Positions 43,801 to 51,713 of a DNA stretch of 64,000 nt are shown here, piece by piece. Position 1 is the stretch's first letter. Each line of letters begins with the position of its first letter. The notes under the pieces were generated by a model. It worked only from the letters and a program-made list of their open reading frames with translations, made no database searches and was not told the DNA's origin. The position numbers and the translations under genes were made by a program. The DNA lies in assembly GCF_028736115.1 (NCBI RefSeq), contig NZ_CP117877.1, positions 1,426,001 through 1,490,000 on the forward strand, read 5' to 3'. The DNA is from Mucilaginibacter sp. KACC 22063 (lineage in GTDB: Bacteria > Bacteroidota > Bacteroidia > Sphingobacteriales > Sphingobacteriaceae).

Positions 43801-44844
43801 AACCGCATTACCCGCAAGCGGGGCAGCTGCATTATTACGATAATACTTCCTGAACCTGGAGTTTTGAACGGCGTAATAATTGACACCCCCAAAGTAGCTA
43901 CCTATCCAAATGCCGCCATTCTTGTCTTTGCATAAAGCATATATCGCATTGTCGTTGATGGCATAGGGATCACTACCGGTTTTTCTCAAGTTGACCGCCT
44001 GATTGGTTTTAGGATCATAAATATATACGCCTGATTCTGTTGCGACCCAGTAATTGTTATCGTTATCAACCAGGATATCCCTTACATAAATTTCTGTTTT
44101 TCCCTTATTGTTTAATAAGGCAGTTGTAGTATGCGATGAGATGTCAAGCTTAATAAGCCCCTGGTTTACAGTACCTATTAATATTTGGTTGTTATTTAAG
44201 GGTAGTATTTTGTAGATGTTTCTTTTATGAAGAGGTAACTGTTTGTTGATTGCCTGGTACTGGATGATATGATTGGTAACAGGGTCAAATTGTTCTATAG
44301 TGCCTTCGTCGGTGCCAATCCAAAGCTTTGCATGGTTATCTATTGCAAGGCAAGATGCTTTTAAAGGAAGCTCCTGAAGCTTTTTACTGATAAGATTGTA
44401 CGACCAGATATTTGCTGCAGATATAAACCATATGGTATGCCCGCCATCTGTAATAATGGAGTGTACATCCTTATGCGGGCGGATCACCAGCTCCTCGAAA
44501 GTCTCCTTCTGCGGATCAAATTTATAAATGCCGCGGCCTGTTCCCAGCCAAAGGTTCCCGGCCGAGTCCTGACACATGGAATGGATCTGGTCATCGCCGA
44601 TTGTGCCAAATTCCTCATTCTTATTTTTAAAAGACTTAAATGAAAAGCCGTCGAAACGGTTTAGTCCCGTTTTGGTACCCATCCATATAAACCCTTTTTT
44701 GTCTTGCAAAACACTGAGCACAGTATTGTGCGAAAGGCCATTCTCGGTGGTGTAATGCTTAAAATAGTAAGGTTGCCCAAAACATATCTGTGCTATTAAA
44801 ACAACAAATAAAAGTACTGAAGCTATCCTGAGCTTTTTAAGCAT
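40852..44844 (-). CDS. Hybrid two-component system regulator (sensor kinase + response regulator + AraC HTH)
   Basis: A 1330-residue single-chain regulator. Order: signal peptide (about 1-23), two periplasmic reg_prop propeller halves (repeats such as GFIWMGTKTGLNRFDG, WIGSYFGGVNYY, WFGTEGAGVVKL; about 30-680), Y_Y_Y domain (about 690-765), transmembrane helix (about 780), HisKA (FFTNVAHELRTPLTLIK, His about 833), HATPase (GSGIGLPLALS), receiver (VSDIMMPIMDG, phospho-Asp about 1126) and AraC helix-turn-helix (RPTLYRKIKALTDMTPSELI to the end). It senses an oligomer in the periplasm and activates a neighbouring SusC/SusD set, here the divergent locus at 45198. Key catalytic residues look intact. 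Confidence 0.96.
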   Translation of the reverse strand: MLKKLRIASVLLFVVLIAQICFGQPYYFKHYTTENGLSHNTVLSVLQDKKGFIWMGTKTGLNRFDGFSFKSFKNKNEEFGTIGDDQIHSMCQDSAGNLWLGTGRGIYKFDPQKETFEELVIRPHKDVHSIITDGGHTIWFISAANIWSYNLISKKLQELPLKASCLAIDNHAKLWIGTDEGTIEQFDPVTNHIIQYQAINKQLPLHKRNIYKILPLNNNQILIGTVNQGLIKLDISSHTTTALLNNKGKTEIYVRDILVDNDNNYWVATESGVYIYDPKTNQAVNLRKTGSDPYAINDNAIYALCKDKNGGIWIGSYFGGVNYYAVQNSRFRKYYRNNAAAPLAGNAVSSIVEGKDHHIWIGTEDAGVSKLNTQTEKITNFLPDGKPASLGHSNVHSLLAAGNKLYVGFFDHGLEVLDLKSEKVTEKYDELGERSGIRSNFVLCLLQSRDKKIFVGTITAGAGLFIFDENHKKFKVPAGLDYNDGVFALTEDHSGKIWIGSANKGAFCFDRTTHSFLNYKFENVSESKETLNQHTVHHIFEDSQQNLWFGTEGAGVVKLSKDRKHQFRYNTNNGLSSNYVYRVMEDNQHNIWMSSVNGLMKLNPQTGKIVPYGKDDGLLTDQFNYSASYKANDGTMYFGSVKGLISFKPEDFNKSKPAPPVYITGFEINNKAVAPYDKGSPLIRSVVYLDSLTLDHDQNNINFEFAALDYASPNATKYKYRMHGLNTNWTYLNTNRKVYFTGLAPGKYVFEIGAQSSTGEWNSVGKTIFIEILPPFYSTGWAKFIYALITFAAIYYLVTAYKSNLNRKHQRKLELFEHEKTQEIYEAKINFFTNVAHELRTPLTLIKLPLDQILALSGLNEKLKDNLNMIKKNTNRLIELTNQLLDFRKSDRENQNLLFVKSNVNALLQDIFDDFQIAANQKGLLYKLELPRHITLHAYLDAEAFKKILINLLSNAVKYAESTVLVKILPINSEDDFFKIEIKNDGNLIPEKYHQKIFEPFFRVNEKDNQSGSGIGLPLALSLTLMHKGSLTLATADQFNIFTLSLPLYQETAVDFTNDKVDDSAPVAHDTEIETHHKEFAILIVEDNDDIVKYIGQELKNEYQILRAGNGIEALEILAEHPVQLIVSDIMMPIMDGIELCRRIKSDLAYSHIPIILLTAKTSVEAKIEGLGIGADAYIEKPFSMPHLYAQIRSLLKNRKLVKEHFARSPLSQIKGIAYSKADLTFLETLSSAINNRLTDMTLSVETLSEILNMSRPTLYRKIKALTDMTPSELISLYRLKRSAELLSEGDYKINQVAFMIGYTSPANFTRDFQKQFGVTPSTYLKDLQK

Positions 44845-45197
44845 TTACTAATATGAAAAAATTATGAACTTATTTTCTTTAGGCATCGTAAAAATAGGTG
44901 CTATTGATCAATTACATCCTCCCTTAATTAAATAGCCCGCAATTTGAGACGCTTTGAATACAAATTGAACTACTGCGACAATTTGCTTATAAGTAAATCA
45001 GATAATTTGGGGACGCTTAAAATATTATAAACCAATACCTGTCCGAATTATAATAATTCCAGGTTTCAATATTCAAATTTACCAGTTATGAATCTCAGCT
45101 ATAAAGTTGTGCTTTATTGGCATTCTGATTATCTGTAAATCGATTTTTCAGGCTATTCGAAGGTCTTTGATACTAACCATTACCAAATTAAACCATA
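44845..45197. promoter_or_regulatory. Divergent intergenic region of the hybrid two-component locus
   Basis: 353 bases without a gene. Two similar AT-rich repeats stand out: AATTTGAGACGCTTTGAA from 44941 and AATTTGGGGACGCTTAAAA from 45004, in the same orientation and 63 bases apart. They are candidate binding sites for the AraC-type domain. I found no clear -33/-7 pair, RNA element or hairpin. Confidence 0.4.
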
Positions 45198-48100
45198 ATG
45201 AAAAAACACTTACACAAGCATTTTGTCAAAACACAAAAAGTTGCCTGCGCAATGCTGATCGCCCTTGCGGGAGGAGGCAGCATACCTGTTATGGCAGCAT
45301 CCAATTATAGCCACTTAACCTTTAATTCAAAGTTTAAGGCGGCTATACCTGTAACAGGAAAAATTACTGATGACAAAGGACAGCCACTGCCCGGCGTTGC
45401 CATCAGGGAAAAAGGCACTACAAACGGTACCGTTACCGATGCAAAAGGTGAGTATCGCCTCAACGTTAGCAGCAGTTCATCTGTAATTGTGGTAAGCTTT
45501 ATAGGCTATGCTACCAGGGAAGAGGTAGTGGGCAATCGCACATTAGTTAATGTACAGCTAACCGAGGACATTAAAACATTAAATGAAGTAACTGTAGTAA
45601 GCGTTGGGTACGGTACACTTGATAAAAGAGAGGTATCCAGCACCATTACACACGTTAGCTCAAAAGAATTGCTCACTGTTGCAAGCAATAGCCCCTTACA
45701 GGCATTACAAGGTAAGGTGGCAGGTCTTACGGTAACCAACACGGCCAACGGCGATCCCAATTCTACCCCATCTATTCAGCTGCGTGGTGTATCATCCAGG
45801 AATGCGGGTTTAGGGCCGCTTTATATCATTAATGGTGTAATAGGAGCCAATATTGATAACATCAACCAGAATGATATTGAATCTATCGACGTATTAAAAG
45901 GTGGTGCGGCATCAGCGATTTATGGAACCCGTGGTAGTAATGGCGTAATTATCATCACAACTAAAAAAGGTTCAGAGCAATCGCGTTTATTTTATGATGG
46001 TTACACCAGTCTGGATTATGTGACCAACAAATATGATGTGTTAACGCATGACCAGTTTGTTCAAGACAGGGTAAATAACAAGCAAGGGCAGGATTACGGC
46101 AGCAATACCGACTGGCTTAAACAAGTAACCCACTCGCCAGCTTTTGGACAAAAACATACCATGCAGTTATCAGGCGGTAGCGGGCAGGCTAATTATTTTG
46201 CATCAGCCGATTACCGCAATGCAGAGGGTATCGATCTTCGTGCAAATAAAAAGGAGTACGGTACACGTATCAACGCCAACTGGGCATCTAAAGACAACAT
46301 ATACGCAGTAAGTGTTACAGCTGCGCCACGCTATGCGCACACCAATCAGGCGGATTATAGTGGTTTTAACAATGCGCTTACGCTAAACCCTACTTACGCT
46401 GTGCTTACACCTGATGGTAAATACAACTACATCAATACCGGTTTCTTCTCAAACAACCCGGTTGAAAATGCAAAGCTGAATAAAGCTGAGCAGGAGATAA
46501 AAGAATTAGATTTAAGCGCAAGCTTTAAAGTAAATATTCTCAAAAACCTAAACACTATCGCAACCTTTTCAGAATCGAGCAGTTCATTTAAAAACTTAAA
46601 CTTCAGCCCTTCAACGCTCTCTACAATTTTGCATAATAACCAAACGATAAAGGCAAATTATGCATCGCAAGAGCAGGTTGAAAATGATGTAAAGAACTTT
46701 GAATGGACTGGTAATTACGCGCTTAATTACAAAAAGCACGATCTTAAATTGCTGGCTGGTTATTCTTATGCATTGTATAACTACCAGCAGTTTAAGGCGC
46801 AGAACTATGATTTGCCGTTTGATGCCTTCCTATGGAACAACCTGGGTTCTGGTGCTTACAACGGCGGCGACAAAGGCAATGGGCAAAGTGCAGTGGGTTC
46901 AACACAAAACGGATCGACACTTATCGCCTTTTTTGGCCGTGTAAACTATGATTTTGATAACAAGTATATTCTTACAGCCAGTTTAAGGCACGAAGGATCT
47001 TCAAAATTTGGTGCCAATAACAAGTGGGGCGATTTCCCTGCAGCATCTGCTGCATGGCGCATTGCCGAAGAAGGTTTCCTGAAAAACAGGTTCACATGGC
47101 TTAATGATTTAAAATTGCGCGTCGATTACGGCGTAACCGGTAACCAGAACTTTGATAACTATAAATCATTGTTGCTATATGGCGGTGCAGGCTATTTCCC
47201 TTATAACGGCACGGTATACCAGGTTTATGGCCCTACCCAAAATGCCAACCCAAATCTTAGCTGGGAGAAAGCCATCAACTTTAACGCAGGTATCGATTTC
47301 GATTTGCTGAACAGCCGTTTAGGTGGATCAATCAACTATTACATCAGGACTAATAAAGACCTGTTAGGCTCTTATAATGTGCCGCTGCCACCAAACCCAC
47401 AGTCTACTACGTTTACGAACGTAGGTAAACTTAAAAACTCGGGGGTGGAGATCCAGTTATATGCTGCGCCTGTTAAAACCAAAGACTTCACTTATAATAT
47501 CACTTTTGCAGGTGCTTACAACAGCAATAAGTTCGTTTCTTTTTCAAACGACTTGTATAAAGGCGCCATTTATCAGGATCTGGCAAGTTTACCAGCGCCA
47601 GGTTCGCCGGGGCCAATCCAAAGGTTACAGGAAGGTAAACGTATCGGATCATTTTATACCTATAAAAGTGCAGGTGTAGATGCTAACGGTGCTTTGCTGG
47701 TTTACAAAAAAGACGGATCAATTGTACCTGCCAACCAGGCTAATAATGATGATAAACAATTTGTAGGTAATGGCTTGCCCAAATTTACCGCATCGCTTGG
47801 TAATACCTTTATTTACAAGAAATTCGACTTAGGTATTTATTTCAGAGGCAACTTTGGTTACAAGGTGTTTAATACAGCGGCATTTTATTTAGGTACACCT
47901 GCAACACAGGCTGATATCAACGTGCTTAAATCTGCTTATGACAGCAATAGTAAATACTCTAAACTAACTAACAATTCGACAACCTCTATACCGTCTGATT
48001 ATTTCCTTGAGAATGGTTCGTTTGTTAAGATCGATAACATTTCGCTTGGTTTTACGCAAAAGATCAATTCAAAATACATACATGGTTTGCGTTTGTATGC

Positions 48101-48269
48101 GGCAGGCAGAAACATCCATACGTTTAAAAGTCTGAGTGTGGGCGACCCTGACCTGATACCTGTAAACGGTTTAACACCGGGTATACAAACCGGTAGTGAT
48201 GGTAACGGAACGTTGAACTATTATCCGGCCACATTGCAAATAATTATGGGTGCACAAATTACCTTCTGA
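45198..48269 (+). CDS. SusC/RagA TonB-dependent transporter of the two-component locus
   Basis: A 1023-residue outer-membrane transporter with an extended N-terminus (MKKHLHKHFVKTQKVACAML) before the signal-peptide core ending near PVMAAS. A carboxypeptidase-regulatory-like domain (about 53-130, VTGKITDDKGQPLPGVAIREKGT) and plug (LNEVTVVSVGYGTLDKREVSS; GGAASAIYGTRGSNGVIIITTKKG) precede the barrel, which ends MGAQITF. No STN domain. It is the first gene of a plus-strand series with SusD and, further on, a phosphoesterase and peroxidase. Expression likely depends on the divergent hybrid regulator. The substrate is unknown. Confidence 0.94.
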   Translation: MKKHLHKHFVKTQKVACAMLIALAGGGSIPVMAASNYSHLTFNSKFKAAIPVTGKITDDKGQPLPGVAIREKGTTNGTVTDAKGEYRLNVSSSSSVIVVSFIGYATREEVVGNRTLVNVQLTEDIKTLNEVTVVSVGYGTLDKREVSSTITHVSSKELLTVASNSPLQALQGKVAGLTVTNTANGDPNSTPSIQLRGVSSRNAGLGPLYIINGVIGANIDNINQNDIESIDVLKGGAASAIYGTRGSNGVIIITTKKGSEQSRLFYDGYTSLDYVTNKYDVLTHDQFVQDRVNNKQGQDYGSNTDWLKQVTHSPAFGQKHTMQLSGGSGQANYFASADYRNAEGIDLRANKKEYGTRINANWASKDNIYAVSVTAAPRYAHTNQADYSGFNNALTLNPTYAVLTPDGKYNYINTGFFSNNPVENAKLNKAEQEIKELDLSASFKVNILKNLNTIATFSESSSSFKNLNFSPSTLSTILHNNQTIKANYASQEQVENDVKNFEWTGNYALNYKKHDLKLLAGYSYALYNYQQFKAQNYDLPFDAFLWNNLGSGAYNGGDKGNGQSAVGSTQNGSTLIAFFGRVNYDFDNKYILTASLRHEGSSKFGANNKWGDFPAASAAWRIAEEGFLKNRFTWLNDLKLRVDYGVTGNQNFDNYKSLLLYGGAGYFPYNGTVYQVYGPTQNANPNLSWEKAINFNAGIDFDLLNSRLGGSINYYIRTNKDLLGSYNVPLPPNPQSTTFTNVGKLKNSGVEIQLYAAPVKTKDFTYNITFAGAYNSNKFVSFSNDLYKGAIYQDLASLPAPGSPGPIQRLQEGKRIGSFYTYKSAGVDANGALLVYKKDGSIVPANQANNDDKQFVGNGLPKFTASLGNTFIYKKFDLGIYFRGNFGYKVFNTAAFYLGTPATQADINVLKSAYDSNSKYSKLTNNSTTSIPSDYFLENGSFVKIDNISLGFTQKINSKYIHGLRLYAAGRNIHTFKSLSVGDPDLIPVNGLTPGIQTGSDGNGTLNYYPATLQIIMGAQITF

Positions 48270-48285
48270 TTTAACGACTAAGAAA

Positions 48286-50028
48286 ATGACAAGATATTTT
48301 AAAAATATGAAGATAAAAGCAGCTATGGCCGTTGCGCTGTTAGTTGCAGGCAATAGCTGTACGAAATTAGATGAGCATGTTTACGATCAGGTAGATGCCA
48401 AAGCCTTCTTACAGCGCCGCGATGATGTGATCCGCGATTTTTTACGCCCTTTTGAGCATGCTTACTGGAGCATACAGGGCAATGATATTTTCGCGGTGAA
48501 CGAAGATAGTTCTGATGAGTTTGGCACCTTTAACCGCCAGGGTGACTGGCAGGATGGTGGCTATTATCAGCGTATGCACTACCACACCTGGACCATTAAT
48601 GACAACTTTACCAGCGGTGCCTGGAACGCCTTTTACCAGGGTATAGTTTTAGCTACGAACTCTTTGCAGGATATGGATGGCATCAGCGATCCGGCTAAAT
48701 TGGGGGTAACACCAGCAGAACTTGCCGATTTTAAAGCAGAACTGCGCACGCTTCGTGCATGGTTCCACTTAAGGGCATTAGATTTTTATAGGAACATTGA
48801 AATTATCACCGATGTAAAAACACAAACCCAGGGACAGAAACAAGTACCACCACAAGAGGCATTTAATTTTATAGAGAAGGAGTTGAAAGAATCTATTGCT
48901 GATTTGCCTACCCGCGAAAGCTTGGGAAGCAATGGAATTGGCCGCTGGACCAAAGCTGGTGCGGCAACCCTGCTTGCGCGTTTGTATCTTAACTCAAAAG
49001 TGTATACCGGCGTTGATAAGTTTGCCGATTGTGCTACCGTTTGTCAGGATATCATTAGCGGAAAGTACGGTGCTTACCAATTGGATACCCGCTGGGATGC
49101 GCCTTTTGATTACACTAACAATCAGCCAAACTCTGAGGTGATATACGGATTTCCGTCAAGCCTTTCACGTACGCATTGGCAGTATGATAGCAATATGTAT
49201 TTCTGGGGCATGACCTATGATGCAGCACCATTGTACTGTGGTTTTACTGATTTCGGTCAGGCAAATCCAAAATATGCGTTGCAACCCGGCCGCGATGTTG
49301 ATAGTGTAGAGTATAGCTTCAAAATGGGTAAACCGTTTGTGAAGTTCCAGAAATACCCTGACGATGTACGCTTAAAACTTTACAAAAACTTAGGCAACAG
49401 CAAACGCGAGGGGATGTTCTTGTATGGTTATCTGCCTTATCAGCACGTAGTAAACGGGCAAACTGTAACTGATACTGTGAAAGGTAATAAGGGAAACTAT
49501 CCACTGTTTATCCGCGACCAGGTAGGTATGTTCTTAGGCGCAAAGCCGGGTACTAAAATTTCAGATAAGGAATCAGATATGAACCACGCTGACCATAATT
49601 CGGGTGTGTTCATGGTGAAGTATCCGATATATCCTACAACAGATCCTAACCGTATTACATCCGCATATGCAGAGATCCGCCTTTCGGAGGTTTATTATAT
49701 GCTGGCCGAATGTAAATATAGAGCGGGGGATAAGGCTGGCGCTGCGCAATTATTAAATGCGGTAAGGCAAAGAAATTATCCTGCCGGATCGCCAAGTTTA
49801 TATAAAGCAGACGGCAGCCAGTTAGACGACCAGGAAATGCTTGACGAATGGGGCAGGGAATTCTTAGGTGAAAACAGAAGAAGAACCGACCTGATCCGCT
49901 GGGGGGTATTCAGTACCGGTACCTGGTGGGATAAAAAACCGGATGGCGATAAACATACAGAGATTTTCCCGATAGGTATTCAGATACTGAACGTTAACCC
50001 TCAGTTGGTTCAGAACCCGGGATATTAA
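48286..50028 (+). CDS. SusD/RagB family surface lipoprotein of the two-component locus
   Basis: A 580-residue lipoprotein. ATG 48286 (MTRYFKNMKIKAAMAVALLVAGNSC) is preferred over an in-frame start at 48250 that lies within SusC. The lipobox is AGNSC. It has a SusD-like_3 N-domain (YDQVDAKAFLQRRDDVIRDFLRPFEHAYWS; LRTLRAWFHLRALDFY) and a SusD_RagB C-domain (IRLSEVYYMLAECKYRAGDKAGAAQLLNAVRQRN; GREFLGENRRRTDLIRWG). It is longer than the three SusD-like_2 proteins in this window and of the classic glycan type. It is co-transcribed with SusC. Confidence 0.93.
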   Translation: MTRYFKNMKIKAAMAVALLVAGNSCTKLDEHVYDQVDAKAFLQRRDDVIRDFLRPFEHAYWSIQGNDIFAVNEDSSDEFGTFNRQGDWQDGGYYQRMHYHTWTINDNFTSGAWNAFYQGIVLATNSLQDMDGISDPAKLGVTPAELADFKAELRTLRAWFHLRALDFYRNIEIITDVKTQTQGQKQVPPQEAFNFIEKELKESIADLPTRESLGSNGIGRWTKAGAATLLARLYLNSKVYTGVDKFADCATVCQDIISGKYGAYQLDTRWDAPFDYTNNQPNSEVIYGFPSSLSRTHWQYDSNMYFWGMTYDAAPLYCGFTDFGQANPKYALQPGRDVDSVEYSFKMGKPFVKFQKYPDDVRLKLYKNLGNSKREGMFLYGYLPYQHVVNGQTVTDTVKGNKGNYPLFIRDQVGMFLGAKPGTKISDKESDMNHADHNSGVFMVKYPIYPTTDPNRITSAYAEIRLSEVYYMLAECKYRAGDKAGAAQLLNAVRQRNYPAGSPSLYKADGSQLDDQEMLDEWGREFLGENRRRTDLIRWGVFSTGTWWDKKPDGDKHTEIFPIGIQILNVNPQLVQNPGY

Positions 50029-50054
50029 GACCGTTTTTAGTTGATAATTGGGGG

Positions 50055-50091
50055 AAGAGGTTTGCGGGCTTAGCTTGCAAGCCTCTTTATT
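50055..50091 (+). terminator. Probable terminator after SusD
   Basis: AAGAGG.TTGC pairs with GCAA.CCTCTT, with an interrupted T-rich tail. It separates SusCD from the phosphoesterase gene. Confidence 0.7.
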
Positions 50092-50223
50092 TTTAAAGAT
50101 GGTTCAATTTAATATCAAACATTAATACCTGGTTAATTAAATCATAGTGTTGGCATAACATTGTGTTTATTTCTGTACGCGTCTTTTACAGGTAGAAAGA
50201 ATGAATGAGAAACCTGTACGCAC

Positions 50224-51594
50224 ATGAAAATAAATAAACCCTCTGTTAAAAAATCAATCCTCGTAGTTGCCGGGGCCGCGTTAATAATCACCGTCTTTGT
50301 TAATTGTAAAAAGGATAATAAAAGTAATACCGATAGCGGTATCAACCAGGTTAACCACGTGGTGGTTATCTACATGGAAAACCACAGTTTCGATAATCTA
50401 TACGGATCATTTGCCGGTGCCAATGGCCTTGCAAATGCAACAGCAGCCAACACTACCCAGGTTGATGCCAACGGAAATCCATACCAATACCTGCCTCCGG
50501 TAACAGGTTCATCAACTTTTCCAACCAATCTGCCGAATACTTATTTCAATATAGATCAATACGTATCTAATGACCAGCTTACGCCGGATGTATTGCATCG
50601 TTACTACCAGGAGCAGATGCAAATTGATGGTGGTAAAATGGATAAGTTTGCTTTATACAATGCTAACTCTGCAGGTTTATCACAAGGATATTATAAAACA
50701 GATTTATTGCCTTTGGTAGCAATGGCTAAAAAGTATGTGCTTTGCGATAACTTTTTTCACAGTGCTTTCGGTGGATCGTTCCTTAACCACCAGTGGTTAA
50801 TTGCTGCTGCCAGTCCAACATTTCCGAATGCACCGGCAAGCATAACTGCAAAGGTTGATGCCAATGGAAATGTAATAACCGATGGTCTGGTAACGCCGGA
50901 TGGTTATGTAGTTAATACCAGCTATTCAGTCAATGCGCCGCACCCAGCCAGCGTAAACGCCAGTGTTTTAGTGCCTAATCAAACAAATCCTACAATAGGC
51001 GACAGGTTAAGCGAAAAAAATGTGAGCTGGGCATGGTATTCAGGCGGTTGGAATGATGCCTTAGCCGGCAATCCTGATCCAACCTTCCAATTTCATCACC
51101 AGCCGTTCATCTATTTCAAAAACTTTGCTGATGGTACACAGGCTAAAAAAGATCACCTGAAAGACGAAACAGATTTTATTGCAGCTGCTAAGGCCGGTAA
51201 CTTACCTGCTGTATCATTTGTAAAACCATTGGGCAAATACAACGAACATCCGGGATATTCTGATGTGGCGCTTGGCGAAAACCATGCTTTAGAATTAGTG
51301 AACGATGTTTTAAACGGACCTAATGGCAAAGATGCAGTGATCATCATCACTTATGACGAGCACGGTGGTTTCTGGGATCACGTTAATCCGCCGGTTATTG
51401 ATAAAAAGTGGGGGCCGGGCTTACGTGTGCCAGCCATTATTATCTCTCCTTTTGCTAAACAGGGCTATGTTGACCATACGCAATATGAAACGGTGGGTAT
51501 CCTTTCATTTATAGAGAAAAGATGGGGATTGGCACCATTATCAGATCGTGATAAAAATGCTGCCCCGTTAACCAATGCCTTTAATTTTAAATAA
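50224..51594 (+). CDS. Phosphoesterase-family (PF04185) lipoprotein, phospholipase C/acid phosphatase-like
   Basis: A 456-residue lipoprotein with a hydrophobic N-terminus and lipobox-like VFVNCKK (Cys about 27). The alkaline-phosphatase-fold catalytic blocks are VNHVVVIYMENHSFDNLYGSF (with metal/nucleophile-side Glu-Asn), FFHSAFGGSFLNHQWLIAAASP, VSFVKPLGKYNEHPGYSDVALGE, IIITYDEHGGFWDHVNPP and GPGLRVPAIIISPFAKQGYVDH. It hydrolyses a phosphoester at the cell envelope; the exact substrate is unclear. It is much shorter than the phospholipase at 23398-25959 and lacks DUF756 domains. It has its own upstream gap and downstream hairpin. Confidence 0.9.
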   Translation: MKINKPSVKKSILVVAGAALIITVFVNCKKDNKSNTDSGINQVNHVVVIYMENHSFDNLYGSFAGANGLANATAANTTQVDANGNPYQYLPPVTGSSTFPTNLPNTYFNIDQYVSNDQLTPDVLHRYYQEQMQIDGGKMDKFALYNANSAGLSQGYYKTDLLPLVAMAKKYVLCDNFFHSAFGGSFLNHQWLIAAASPTFPNAPASITAKVDANGNVITDGLVTPDGYVVNTSYSVNAPHPASVNASVLVPNQTNPTIGDRLSEKNVSWAWYSGGWNDALAGNPDPTFQFHHQPFIYFKNFADGTQAKKDHLKDETDFIAAAKAGNLPAVSFVKPLGKYNEHPGYSDVALGENHALELVNDVLNGPNGKDAVIIITYDEHGGFWDHVNPPVIDKKWGPGLRVPAIIISPFAKQGYVDHTQYETVGILSFIEKRWGLAPLSDRDKNAAPLTNAFNFK

Positions 51595-51618
51595 CAGTAA
51601 AACATACTATTATCATTA

Positions 51619-51648
51619 TTGGGAACAGCTTAAAGGTTGTTCCCATAT
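51619..51648 (+). terminator. Hairpin after phosphoesterase gene, probable terminator
   Basis: GGGAACA (51621-51627) pairs with TGTTCCC (51638-51644), followed by a short T-rich tail. Confidence 0.65.
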
Positions 51649-51713
51649 TTGTTTAAAGGCTTATATAATTACCCAGCCGTATCAATTATGATAAATGGGG
51701 CTTAAGATTATTG

